Source: Candidatus Gastranaerophilales bacterium (GTDB taxonomy: Bacteria; Cyanobacteriota; Vampirovibrionia; Gastranaerophilales; Gastranaerophilaceae). Taken from it: 13,917 nucleotides of DNA. Below the pieces are notes generated by a model, which saw only the letters and a program-made list of their open reading frames with translations, searched no databases and had not been told where the DNA came from. The DNA is taken from positions 1-13,917 of the forward strand of contig CANQAW010000020.1 in NCBI GenBank assembly GCA_947589525.1, read 5' to 3'. Shown here piece by piece: positions 1-6,360 of this stretch (the stretch's first letter is position 1; every line of letters starts with the position of its first letter). A program made the position numbers and the translations under genes.

Positions 1-94
1 CAATAATATCTTTTATAGTATTTATCCCAAATTCCCAGTTATTAATATATCCACCGTCACGTAAGGTACAATCAAGTAAATTTATTTTAGACAT
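1..94 (-). CDS. HMGL-like aldolase family protein, N-terminal fragment (runs off window)
   Basis: Reading left from the ATG at 92-94, the protein begins MSKINLLDCTLRDGGYINNW and continues EFGINTIKDII to the window edge. The LLDCTLRDGG motif is the metal- and substrate-binding start of the HMG-CoA lyase/4-hydroxy-2-oxovalerate aldolase/homocitrate synthase TIM-barrel family. Members with this exact style of start (LLDCTLRDGGY.N.W.FG) are common in capsule, LPS and related surface-polysaccharide clusters. The start overlaps the stop codon of the upstream cytidylyltransferase fragment by 8 bases, which points to translational coupling in one operon. Only about 31 residues are visible, so family is well supported but the substrate is not. 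Confidence 0.8.
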   Translation of the reverse strand, partial: MSKINLLDCTLRDGGYINNWEFGINTIKDII

Positions 95-240
95 TAACTT
101 TAACCTCATTATTTAATAAGTAAATTAAATTTTCATCTAATGTGCCGTTATTTATTTTTTCTGAAATAATTTTTCTAACAAAATCTAAGTCTTTCTGAGT
201 ATCCACTGACAAAGAACCTACATTATTTGCTTCTATAAAC
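87..240 (-). pseudogene. Cytidylyltransferase (SpsF/KdsB/NeuA-like) C-terminal fragment
   Basis: The last 50 or so residues contain LSVDTQKDLDFVRKII and end in KVNV with stop TAA at 87-89. The (S/T)VDTPEDL(E/D)xVR segment is the conserved C-terminal motif of CMP-sugar cytidylyltransferases such as SpsF, KdsB and NeuA, which activate sugar acids for surface polysaccharides. Upstream (to the right) the same frame stays open to 578, but from about 240 onward it is the antisense of a clear MuA transposase reading frame. The natural gene is therefore cut at about 225-255 and only its 3' end remains here. Its overlap with the aldolase gene fits a polysaccharide operon. Which sugar is activated cannot be told. 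Confidence 0.65.
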
Positions 241-1686
241 AAAAGAGGGAAAGCAATTTCTTTAACAAAGCATATTCTAAAAGAACGCGGACAAGAGATT
301 TTACCTAAAGATATTACATTCAGGCGATATGCCGAATGGTTTCGAGATAACAATTTTGACAAATGGACTCTTGCTCGAGACGGAGAAAAAGCATTAAAGG
401 ATAAAGTAAGCCCCTTTATAGTCAGAAACGCAGTACTTTTAAAGCCAGGGCAAGTTCTTGTCGCAGACGGGCATACACTTAACTTCCAAGTGATAAACCC
501 GTTTACAGGCAAACCCTGCCGAGCTACTTTGCTTGGATTCTTAGATTGGAAATCAGGCGGACTTGTAGGATACGACATTATGCTTGAAGAATGTACGCAA
601 AATATAGCATCGGCACTTCGTAATGCAATTTTAAAAATGGATCATATTCCTGAATACGTTTATCAAGATAACGGCAGGGCTTTTAAAAGCAAGTTTTTCA
701 ATGGTGATAAAAAGTTTGAGGAATTAGGTTTTACAGGAGTCTACAACAAACTCGGAATAAAACCTGTCTATGCCACTCCATACAACGCTCGAGCAAAAGT
801 CATCGAGCGTTTCTTTTTGGATTTTCAGGAGAGTTTTGAAAAGCTGATTCCAAGCTACATCGGGACAAGCATTGAAAATAAACCCGCTTACCTTATGCGA
901 AATGAGAAGTTACATAAAAATATTCACGAAAAATTCGGCTTTACTCCAACCATTGAGCAGGCACTTAAAATGATAGAAAAATGGCTTGAATTTAAACATT
1001 CCCAACCTTGCCCGAATGACAGAGATAAAACCATTCAACAAGTAATTGATGAAATTGACAAGCAAAACATTGATGAAAATTCGCTTGACGATTTGATGAT
1101 GGCACAAGAGATTAAATCAATCGGCAGAAACGGTATCAGGTTTTTGAAAGCGGATTATTTTGATGAGGCACTTTATGGTATCAAAGAGAAAACCGTCATA
1201 AAGTACAGTCTGTTCGACCTTTCGTATATCAAAGTCTATTCAATGAAAGGTGAATTTATTTGTAAGGCAAACCGTATAACGGAAACCCATCCGCTTGCTT
1301 ATCAAATGGGAGATATTAAAGATATTGAGGACTACAAACAAAAGATTGAAAAACAGCAGAAGCTTCGCAGGAAAACAATTAAGGCAGTTCGCGAACATTT
1401 CAATTTAGAAGATATGGATTATCTTGAAAAAGAATTAATGCAAAATATTCGATTACCTAAACCCGAACCGATTAAAGAAATAGCTGTGCAACCTGAACCA
1501 AAGCCGAAGCAAGATTTTGAGCCAAAAGTTAAAACCTCAATTGTAGCGAGGCCGATATTTAAGAGTGCCTATGAACGCTACGAATGGCATATGCAAAACG
1601 GGTGTATTTGCCCTGAAGATAGAACTTGGCTTGCAGAATACATAAAATCAGACGAATACAAAGAAATATACGGAAAGGAGCAGTAA
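241..1686 (+). pseudogene. MuA-like DDE transposase, N-terminally truncated
   Basis: The frame is open from about 199 and becomes MuA-like at about 241-253 (KAISLTKHILKERGQ). It contains a complete catalytic triad: D at 466-468 in VADGHTLNF, D at 667-669 in YQDNGRAF, and E at 805-807 in NARAKVIERFF. The spacing is D-67-D-46-E. The first gap equals that of phage Mu MuA; the second is shorter. A Mu-transposase C-terminal barrel follows, then a proline- and charge-rich linker and a C-terminal segment ending at 1683, the region that in Mu contacts MuB and ClpX. An ATG at 490 lies after the first catalytic Asp, so it cannot be the true start. About 160-200 N-terminal residues expected to bind transposon ends are missing at the junction with the cytidylyltransferase fragment. 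Stop TAA overlaps the MuB start by one base. Catalytic residues look intact but end recognition should be lost. Confidence 0.85.
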
Positions 1687-2417
1687 TGAAAAAGGTCTTC
1701 GTAAAAACAAAGAATGTAAAACAACTAATCTCGATGATGAACCGTCTGCGAGAAAGAGAAGACGGAGTCCCAGGAATGGGGCTTGTTTATGGCGAACCGG
1801 GGCTTGGCAAAACTTACGCAATAACTTGGTGGGCGGCACAAAATGATGCAATATTAATCAGGAGTGCAAATCTTATGTCCGCCCGTTGGTTATTAGAAGA
1901 AATGGTTGTAGAATTAGGCGAGATTCCTTATAACAAGTTCTCGGATATCTTCAATCAAGTGGTAGCACAATTAATCAAAACCCCGAGAACTATAATTGTA
2001 GATGAAACCGATTATTTGACAATCGATTCTCGGGCGGTTGAAACTTTAAGGGACATTCACGATAAAACGAATGTCCCTATTGTTTTAGTCGGGATGGGTA
2101 CGGCTAATAAAAGGCTCCAAAGGCACAAACATTTATATGACAGATTATTGGAGATTATAAAATTTGAACCGTTCTCAAAACAAGATATAACTTCAATAAT
2201 CGACCAATTATCAGAAGTTCCGTTTACGGATTGTGCCAAAAAGCTTTTATACACTCGCACAAATCGATTCAGGCAATTGGTAAAAACTATCAGTAAAGCG
2301 GAACAGGTCGCAAAATCAAACGGAATAAAAGAAATAGACGAAATAACTTTGAAGGAAGTGCTAAAAAATGACGATGCTGACGCAGAAGAAATTGAACTTA
2401 CAAATGAAAATTCTTAA
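1686..2417 (+). CDS. MuB-like AAA+ ATPase, transposition target-selection protein
   Basis: A 243-residue protein starting at ATG 1686, which overlaps the transposase stop (TAATG) and has AAGGAG at 1675-1680. An in-frame ATG at 1626 is less likely because it lies inside the transposase gene. Walker A is GEPGLGKT near residue 38, Walker B is TIIVDETD near residue 105, and VLVGMGTA follows as the sensor 1 region. In the MuB/TnsC/TniB group such ATPases form filaments on target DNA, stimulate MuA and give target immunity. It is shorter than Mu MuB (312 residues) because it begins almost directly at the AAA+ core and lacks the N-terminal HTH of phage Mu MuB. The reading frame is intact and appears functional. 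The downstream gene starts inside its 3' end, so all three genes form one operon. Confidence 0.88.
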   Translation: MKKVFVKTKNVKQLISMMNRLREREDGVPGMGLVYGEPGLGKTYAITWWAAQNDAILIRSANLMSARWLLEEMVVELGEIPYNKFSDIFNQVVAQLIKTPRTIIVDETDYLTIDSRAVETLRDIHDKTNVPIVLVGMGTANKRLQRHKHLYDRLLEIIKFEPFSKQDITSIIDQLSEVPFTDCAKKLLYTRTNRFRQLVKTISKAEQVAKSNGIKEIDEITLKEVLKNDDADAEEIELTNENS

Positions 2418-3402
2418 AATAGCAAAGGGGCTTAATAAATTTACTCTGCCTGACATTCTGCCAATGCTTGAAGAAAATGAAAAGACAATTCAAAAAGCAC
2501 TTAACGATTTAGAGACTTTGAATCAAATTAAAAAGATATCAAATACAGAATATCTATATACAAATTTTAAAAAGCGTGTAAATAAACCAGTCCCCACATG
2601 TAAAAACAGTGATTCTGATATTTGGCTCACAATACCCGAAGTTGCTAGACTGCTGAATATTCAGGAAGAAACGGTAAAAAGGAATTGTCTTAAAGGGAAT
2701 TATATTGTAAAACCCAATAAAGAACCAGATTTAGAGGGGAAATATTTAATCAAACGCTCGTCCCTAAAACTCTACGATTTTTTAGAAGGTTCCGAACGGC
2801 GTGCGATGGATAAAGAGGTCAAAAAACTTTTCCATAACAAAGAGGAAGAACGCTTGTATGTCGTGGCTTCCGATAGAGGTAAAGAATTTATTTACAGGTA
2901 TCTGAAACTTTTTAAACTGACAGAAGGAATGAATTGCAGAGAACTGCGGAGTTTTTTAGAAATAATCCCTTTAAAGAATCCAAAACTAAAGGTTTCGTAT
3001 TCTGCGTTTCATGCCAAACGCAAAAAGTACCAAACAGACGGTATGATGGGGATTTTCCCCAAATATTTCATGCCTGATAACAAAAGTGAAGAACCAAAAG
3101 TCCGAAGAAACTTAAACCGCTTGCCGAAAGTCTATAATTTAGCAACAACAGAGCAAATTGAGATTATTTATAAATGCTTCTGTTTTGGAATACCGGCTTC
3201 TCAAACAGCAAAAATTGCGAATATGGGAAACACAACAACTGAAACATTTTATCAATATATTCGTGCAAAAATTTATGACAAACAATATCAGGAGTTGGTT
3301 GAGTATTTTGATTCTGACCCACAAATTCCACAAGTCAGGATTTTTATGAATGATGTTTCGATATGCTTTATAATCCGATTTTTTGTCAGATTCTTCAATT
3401 AA
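2368..3402 (+). CDS. DNA-binding protein with MuA-type N-terminal domains, no catalytic domain (3' end probably broken)
   Basis: Start ATG 2368 has GGAAG nine bases upstream and overlaps muB by 50 bases; ATG 2404 is an alternative without a clear Shine-Dalgarno. Residues 13-68 look like a winged-helix segment. Residues 85-140 (IWLTIPEVARLLNIQEETVK and onward) match the MuA-type N-terminal DNA-binding domain. Residues 175-235 (RYLKLFKLTEG..., KVSYSAFHAKRKKYQ) match the segment that follows it in MuA-like transposases. The same two blocks occur in the MuA fragment at 12194-12895. Residues 259-310 may form another helix-turn-helix. No DDE residues are present. A repressor or accessory end-binding role is plausible, because the Mu repressor and MuA share an operator-binding fold, but this is inference. 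After about residue 326 the sequence turns hydrophobic and overlaps antisense peptidase DNA, so the original C-terminus is probably lost. Confidence 0.65.
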   Translation: MTMLTQKKLNLQMKILKIAKGLNKFTLPDILPMLEENEKTIQKALNDLETLNQIKKISNTEYLYTNFKKRVNKPVPTCKNSDSDIWLTIPEVARLLNIQEETVKRNCLKGNYIVKPNKEPDLEGKYLIKRSSLKLYDFLEGSERRAMDKEVKKLFHNKEEERLYVVASDRGKEFIYRYLKLFKLTEGMNCRELRSFLEIIPLKNPKLKVSYSAFHAKRKKYQTDGMMGIFPKYFMPDNKSEEPKVRRNLNRLPKVYNLATTEQIEIIYKCFCFGIPASQTAKIANMGNTTTETFYQYIRAKIYDKQYQELVEYFDSDPQIPQVRIFMNDVSICFIIRFFVRFFN

Positions 3403-3843
3403 TATTTCAGGGTTGTAGTTTTCCATTTGTTCAATACAAGAAATAGCATGCTTATTGATAGTAGCGTTTGATAATTTTTTGCCTATAGCTTGTAACTCTT
3501 TATCAGTTTGTATTTTAATTAATAATTCATCGGTGTTGGTTACACCTATTACATTATCTTGAGTATTTTTAAAAAAATCAGATATTTCTTGACGATGAGA
3601 TTTGGCTAATGCTTTTTTGTGCATCTTTACTCTGACAATCATAGGAATAGTGGATTTTCTGGATTTTTTCTTTTGGAAATATTGTTCTAATCCATTTAAA
3701 TTTAATTTTAATTGAGTAGCTCTTTCTGTTAATTCCTCTCCGCTCAATACAAATTTAGGGAGTTTATCACTACCACCGCCTTCTACCTGCATTTCGTCTA
3801 TTTTTCTTTTTGCAAAAAATTTGATTGGTAATAGTTCTTCCAT
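3360..3843 (-). pseudogene. S8 family (subtilisin-like) peptidase, N-terminal fragment lacking the catalytic domain
   Basis: Start ATG at 3841-3843 has AGGAG eight bases upstream. Residues 1-150 include IKFFAKRKIDEMQVEGGGSD, LPKFVLSGEEL and PMIVRVKMHKKALAKSHRQE. I recognise this as the N-terminal prodomain-like region of large (about 700-800 residue) S8 peptidases that are typically encoded next to an AAA+ ATPase. Similarity stops around residue 160 (position about 3360); beyond that the frame to 3139 is only the antisense of the Mu-like regulator gene. The Asp-His-Ser catalytic domain is therefore absent. The gene sits 11 bases after the AAA+ ATPase stop, and its Shine-Dalgarno overlaps that stop, so the two are one translation-coupled operon. 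The family call is from memory of the family and not from a search. Confidence 0.65.
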
Positions 3844-3854
3844 TGCTTATTCTC

Positions 3855-4946
3855 CTATAATTTAGCAATACTTTGTATTTTTCTCATTGAAAATCCAAAA
3901 TTTTCATTTATTTCTTTTTGTGTAATATTGTGTGATAATAAAAATTTTATAAATTCCATTTCATTTTTTATACTATGATTTGAATATAGATATATCTCTT
4001 GAACAATATCTACGTAAGTTGTTTCGTTTTTATTTTCAACTATAGATTGCTTAAGACAATTTTGAACGATTGTTTTTATGTCAGAATGACTAAAACCAGA
4101 AAATAAATTTTTTAATTGTTGTAATTGTTTCTGATTTTTTATTATCGTCTTGAAATTTTCATTCCCAAGAAAAACTTCTAACAATTTTTCAATTTCAGCT
4201 TCATTTGGCTTGTTAATTTCTAAAACACGAGTAAACCTTCTCCATATTGCAGGGTCTAATAATTCATGATGATTTGTAGCCGCAATAAGAATACTATTTG
4301 AACTAAACGTATCAATATTTTGTATCAAACTATTTACAACCCGCTTTAGTTCGCCTAACTCATTTTTGTCATCGCGGAGTTTTGCTATAACATCGAATTC
4401 ATCTAAGAAAAGAATACAATCACTTTTTGATGCATATTCAAAAACCTTTCTTATATTTTTTGCGGTACTTCCAAGTAATGATGATACCAACGCATCCAGC
4501 CTGGCGGTTACGAGCGGAAGTCCCGTAAGGCTGGATATGTATTGAGCAATAGTTGTTTTCCCGCAACCCGGAGGACCATACAACAGAAGAGAGCTATTTG
4601 AGTCCAAACCAGATAAAACGATTTTATCTCTATTCTCGTAATATTTAATAAAACTATCGATTTCTTCTTCTACATATTTATCAAGTATTATATCTTGAGT
4701 TGATAATTGAGGATTAGAAATTTCAACCATTTCTGCTCTACTTTCGGTATCAACAGGCTTAGCCATTAGTGAGTCAAGAGAAGTTAACTTACCCTTTTTG
4801 TTATTTAGTAAATCAATAATCCTTTTTGAAAATTTATCATTGCCATCCTTTTTTACATTATCAGCTAATAATTTTGCGTAATTATAAACTTTTTCTTTAT
4901 CGCCGCTAATTCCGCCTTCAATTATTTTTATAATTTCAGTTTGCAT
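3855..4946 (-). CDS. AAA+ ATPase, partner of S8 peptidase
   Basis: A 363-residue protein from ATG 4944-4946, with AAGGAG at 4953-4958. Residues 1-110 are a helical N-terminal region. The AAA core follows: Walker A GPPGCGKT at 124-131, pore-like segment LDALVSSLLGSTAKNIRK at 150-167, Walker B ILFLDEFD at 178-185, sensor 1 AATN at 222-225, arginine-finger segment WRRF at 235-238, and a GFSHSDI sensor-2 helix at 284-290. This is the classic FtsH/CDC48/spastin-like clade, expected to form hexamers and remodel proteins. Residues 335-363 (LSHNITQKEINENFGFSMRK) resemble a helix-turn-helix. The S8 peptidase gene directly downstream suggests that the pair acts as an ATPase-gated protease or a defence/toxin-like module; this is inference from the pairing. 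The gene is intact although its partner is not. A GC-rich patch at about 4490-4536 stands out in an AT-rich gene. Confidence 0.85.
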   Translation of the reverse strand: MQTEIIKIIEGGISGDKEKVYNYAKLLADNVKKDGNDKFSKRIIDLLNNKKGKLTSLDSLMAKPVDTESRAEMVEISNPQLSTQDIILDKYVEEEIDSFIKYYENRDKIVLSGLDSNSSLLLYGPPGCGKTTIAQYISSLTGLPLVTARLDALVSSLLGSTAKNIRKVFEYASKSDCILFLDEFDVIAKLRDDKNELGELKRVVNSLIQNIDTFSSNSILIAATNHHELLDPAIWRRFTRVLEINKPNEAEIEKLLEVFLGNENFKTIIKNQKQLQQLKNLFSGFSHSDIKTIVQNCLKQSIVENKNETTYVDIVQEIYLYSNHSIKNEMEFIKFLLSHNITQKEINENFGFSMRKIQSIAKL

Positions 4947-4956
4947 AAAAATCTCC

Positions 4957-5068
4957 TTATGTAATTATTTTAGCATTAATGTAATAAAAAGTCAATATTA
5001 TGTAATAAAAAATACAAAATTGTAAATTTTGATAGATTTTATGTAATATTATATTTAAAATTTGTTAT
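4957..5068. repeat. Phased direct repeats, consensus TTATGTAATA, 20-21 bp period
   Basis: On the plus strand TGTAAT begins at 4960, 4980, 5001 and 5042, with a one-mismatch copy TGTAAA at 5021 and a weaker TGTTAT at 5063. Start-to-start spacings are 20, 21, 20, 21 and 21 bases, which is about two helical turns, so all copies face the same side of the helix. Flanking bases extend the consensus to about TTATGTAATAAAAA in the best copies. The array spans the ATPase promoter and reads as a multi-site operator for one cooperative DNA-binding protein. The background is very AT-rich, so the weaker copies alone would not be convincing. Confidence 0.65.
4967..4995 (-). promoter_or_regulatory. Sigma-70 promoter of the AAA+/S8 operon
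   Basis: Read on the minus strand there is a -35 box TTGACT (4990-4995), a 17-base spacer and an extended -10 TGCTAAAAT (hexamer TAAAAT at 4967-4972). This is close to consensus and lies just upstream of the AAGGAG/ATG of the ATPase gene, giving a 5' UTR of roughly 15-20 bases. Copies of a TGTAAT repeat lie in the spacer, upstream of -35 and between -10 and the start codon, so regulation through these repeats is likely. Confidence 0.8.
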
Positions 5069-5087
5069 TTTTAATACTATAGACATT

Positions 5088-5288
5088 TTATTTTTCAAAA
5101 TCATCTTCAAACCCTCTGATATTATCAAGCTCAATGTTGTATCTTTTACCTTGTCTATCAACACAAGTGGCAAAATCTACTGTTTTATCGGCGAACTTGT
5201 TTTCCCATAAACAAATTAATAAACCTATTTCTTGAGTTTTTAAATTTAAAATCTTTGTTCCGTATAATTTATAATCTTTTTCAACCAT
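5088..5288 (-). CDS. Small hypothetical protein (66 aa)
   Basis: ATG at 5286-5288 has AAAGGA upstream, and that site overlaps the stop of the preceding gene, so the two genes are translationally coupled. The protein is hydrophilic with alternating short hydrophobic stretches (KILNLKTQEIGLLICLW, DFATCVDRQGKRYNIELDNI). This suggests a small all-beta fold of the SH3/KOW-like kind followed by an acidic tail. I do not recognise the family. The following 141 bases carry the AAA+/S8 promoter and repeats on the same strand. Its neighbours to the right are phage-type genes, so it may be a phage accessory gene. Confidence 0.6.
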   Translation of the reverse strand: MVEKDYKLYGTKILNLKTQEIGLLICLWENKFADKTVDFATCVDRQGKRYNIELDNIRGFEDDFEK

Positions 5289-5291
5289 AAT

Positions 5292-5504
5292 TTATCCTTT
5301 CGTAATTGTAATATCTGCGTATATCTCATCCGGCTTATCAGGATCAATCAAAAAATCTTTATCAAATACATATCTTTCACCATCCGGTGCGACGCAGCCG
5401 ACAATATTGGGTTCGCCAAAACACAGAACCGTAAACTCTTCGCTATCTTTTTCAAACCAGCCTCTTAGCTTTTTCAATCTGTATTTTTTACCAATTTCAA
5501 TCAT
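5292..5504 (-). CDS. Small hypothetical protein (70 aa)
   Basis: ATG at 5502-5504 is preceded by a strong AAAGGAG. The protein starts MIEIGKKYRLKKLRGWFEKD and has beta-rich segments (FTVLCFGEPNIVGCVAPDGERYVF) with an acidic C-terminal part. Its general layout, including a V/CxxDG/RQGxRY motif, resembles the 66-residue protein just downstream, so the two may be distant paralogues. No known family is recognised. It is divergent from the gp27-like gene at 5665, with a 160-base intergenic region containing a long inverted repeat. It probably belongs to the Mu-like prophage remnant. Confidence 0.62.
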   Translation of the reverse strand: MIEIGKKYRLKKLRGWFEKDSEEFTVLCFGEPNIVGCVAPDGERYVFDKDFLIDPDKPDEIYADITITKG

Positions 5505-5546
5505 AGTATGCTCCTTTCAAGCTACACTATTCATCGCTCTTTCAGT

Positions 5547-5612
5547 GCAAAACATCAACTCTAAATCTTAAAATCGTATCATTAAGACACATTCAGGACT
5601 TGATGTTTCTGC
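5547..5612. promoter_or_regulatory. Inverted repeat in the divergent promoter region 5505-5664
   Basis: GCAAAACATCAACTC at 5547-5561 and GACTTGATGTTTCTGC at 5597-5612 are inverted copies, with one extra base in the second. They lie midway between two divergent genes. TTGATG at 5600-5605 followed after 17 bases by TATCCT (5623-5628) could be a weak promoter for the rightward gene. The arrangement suggests a two-site operator controlling both directions. The promoter boxes themselves are poor. Confidence 0.4.
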
Positions 5613-5664
5613 GAAACAGAGTTATCCTGTGTATACCAAAACTTTATTTACCCCGAGGTTAATT

Positions 5665-6120
5665 ATGAAAAAACAAACATTGGCACAAGATGCCTTTAAG
5701 CTTTATGCGGAAAATTTTATGACACTTGAAGATATCGCAAAGCAACTTCATTTGAATGAAAGAACCCTTCGCCGATGGAAAAAGTCCGATGATTGGGAAA
5801 CCAAAAGAGCAGAATATCTTCGCACTAAAACGACCTTGCATTCTGATTTATATGATTTTACCCGCAGTTTGATAAATTCTATCGAGAAGGATATGGAGAA
5901 TAACAGTAAAGTCGAGCCTGCAAGATATTATGCTGTTACTAAAATGCTGAAATTGATTGGACCGGTTAAATCTTATGAGGATAAAGTGATAAGTGAAAAA
6001 CAAAAGCTCCAAGAGAAAAAGCCGAAAGGTTTAACGCCGGATGTTATAAGAGAAATTGAGGAACAAATTCTCGACATAACTCACGAGGAAATTTGTGAAC
6101 ACGATTTGAACACCGATTAA
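5665..6120 (+). CDS. Mu gp27-like small terminase subunit (DUF1804-type) HTH protein
   Basis: ATG 5665 is preceded by CGAGG at 5654-5658. An upstream in-frame ATG at 5629 lacks such a site, so the 151-residue form is preferred. Residues 4-45 contain QDAFKLYAENFMTLEDIAKQ followed by LHLNERTLRRWKKSDDWETK, a phage small-terminase/DUF1804-type helix-turn-helix in which the recognition helix is followed by a W-rich turn. The remainder is helical and ends with an acidic tail. In phage Mu and FluMu the equivalent gp27 helps package DNA with the large terminase. No large terminase gene follows here, so this is an isolated survivor of a Mu-like prophage. An alternative is a general helix-turn-helix accessory protein of the same fold. 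Confidence 0.6.
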   Translation: MKKQTLAQDAFKLYAENFMTLEDIAKQLHLNERTLRRWKKSDDWETKRAEYLRTKTTLHSDLYDFTRSLINSIEKDMENNSKVEPARYYAVTKMLKLIGPVKSYEDKVISEKQKLQEKKPKGLTPDVIREIEEQILDITHEEICEHDLNTD

Positions 6121-6138
6121 ACACCTTTTAAACGGCAT

Positions 6139-6360
6139 TTAAACTTCGATATCTTTTTCGTGGTCTATAAAGAATGCATTCAACTCATCTGCATCATTTC
6201 TTAAGTGTTTAATTACCGGCGCAAGATTGTAGCATTCTTCACTCTCCGGCTGATTCGCTACGAAATAATCAATAACCACAGCTGTGTTGTAAATATTCTC
6301 CACCCACTTGCTTAATTGCTTAAACTCTTTTGGAGTAATATTTAATCCGACTTTTTCCAT
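6139..6360 (-). CDS. Small hypothetical acidic protein (73 aa)
   Basis: ATG at 6358-6360 with AAAGGAGG directly upstream. The protein (MEKVGLNITPKEFKQLSKWV..., ending FFIDHEKDIEV) looks all-helical and acidic, with no membrane segment and no motif I recognise. It is convergent with the gp27-like gene (18 bases between stops), and the hsdR pseudogene lies upstream of its promoter. Its Shine-Dalgarno lies inside a hairpin, described separately, so translation may be controlled. It is likely part of the phage-derived block. Confidence 0.62.
   Translation of the reverse strand: MEKVGLNITPKEFKQLSKWVENIYNTAVVIDYFVANQPESEECYNLAPVIKHLRNDADELNAFFIDHEKDIEV

Larger units (their letters stand above)
241..3345 (+). 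mobile_element. Remnant of a Mu-like transposable element (MuA-MuB-regulator)
   Basis: Three co-directional, overlapping plus-strand genes encode a MuA-type DDE transposase, a MuB-type AAA+ ATPase and a MuA-domain DNA-binding protein. This is the core of a Mu-like transposon or prophage. Both outer genes are broken: MuA lacks its N-terminal DNA-binding region at about 241, and the third gene loses its natural end at about 3345-3370, where it runs into an antisense peptidase gene. No terminal TG...CA inverted repeats or target duplication could be recognised at either break, so these look like later deletions or rearrangements rather than the element's own ends. Confidence 0.75.

Noticed and set aside
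241..578. Rightward part of the minus-strand frame 87-578 as coding
   Set aside because: This part is antisense to conserved MuA sequence and shows no cytidylyltransferase features; only the part below about 240 is kept.
490..1686. ATG at 490 as the start of the transposase
   Set aside because: It lies after the first catalytic Asp (466-468), and the upstream in-frame sequence is clearly transposase-like, so the gene is truncated and does not start there.
2049..2078. Perfect 10-bp inverted repeat AGGGACATTC/GAATGTCCCT in the MuB gene
   Set aside because: It lies in the middle of conserved coding sequence with no T-run or gene boundary. Other chance inverted repeats occur nearby (for example CCCGAGAA/TTCTCGGG), so no function is claimed.
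3139..3360. Minus-strand frame continuing the S8 peptidase fragment
   Set aside because: It is rich in Cys and hydrophobic residues and is the mirror of the plus-strand regulator gene, so it is treated as a shadow.
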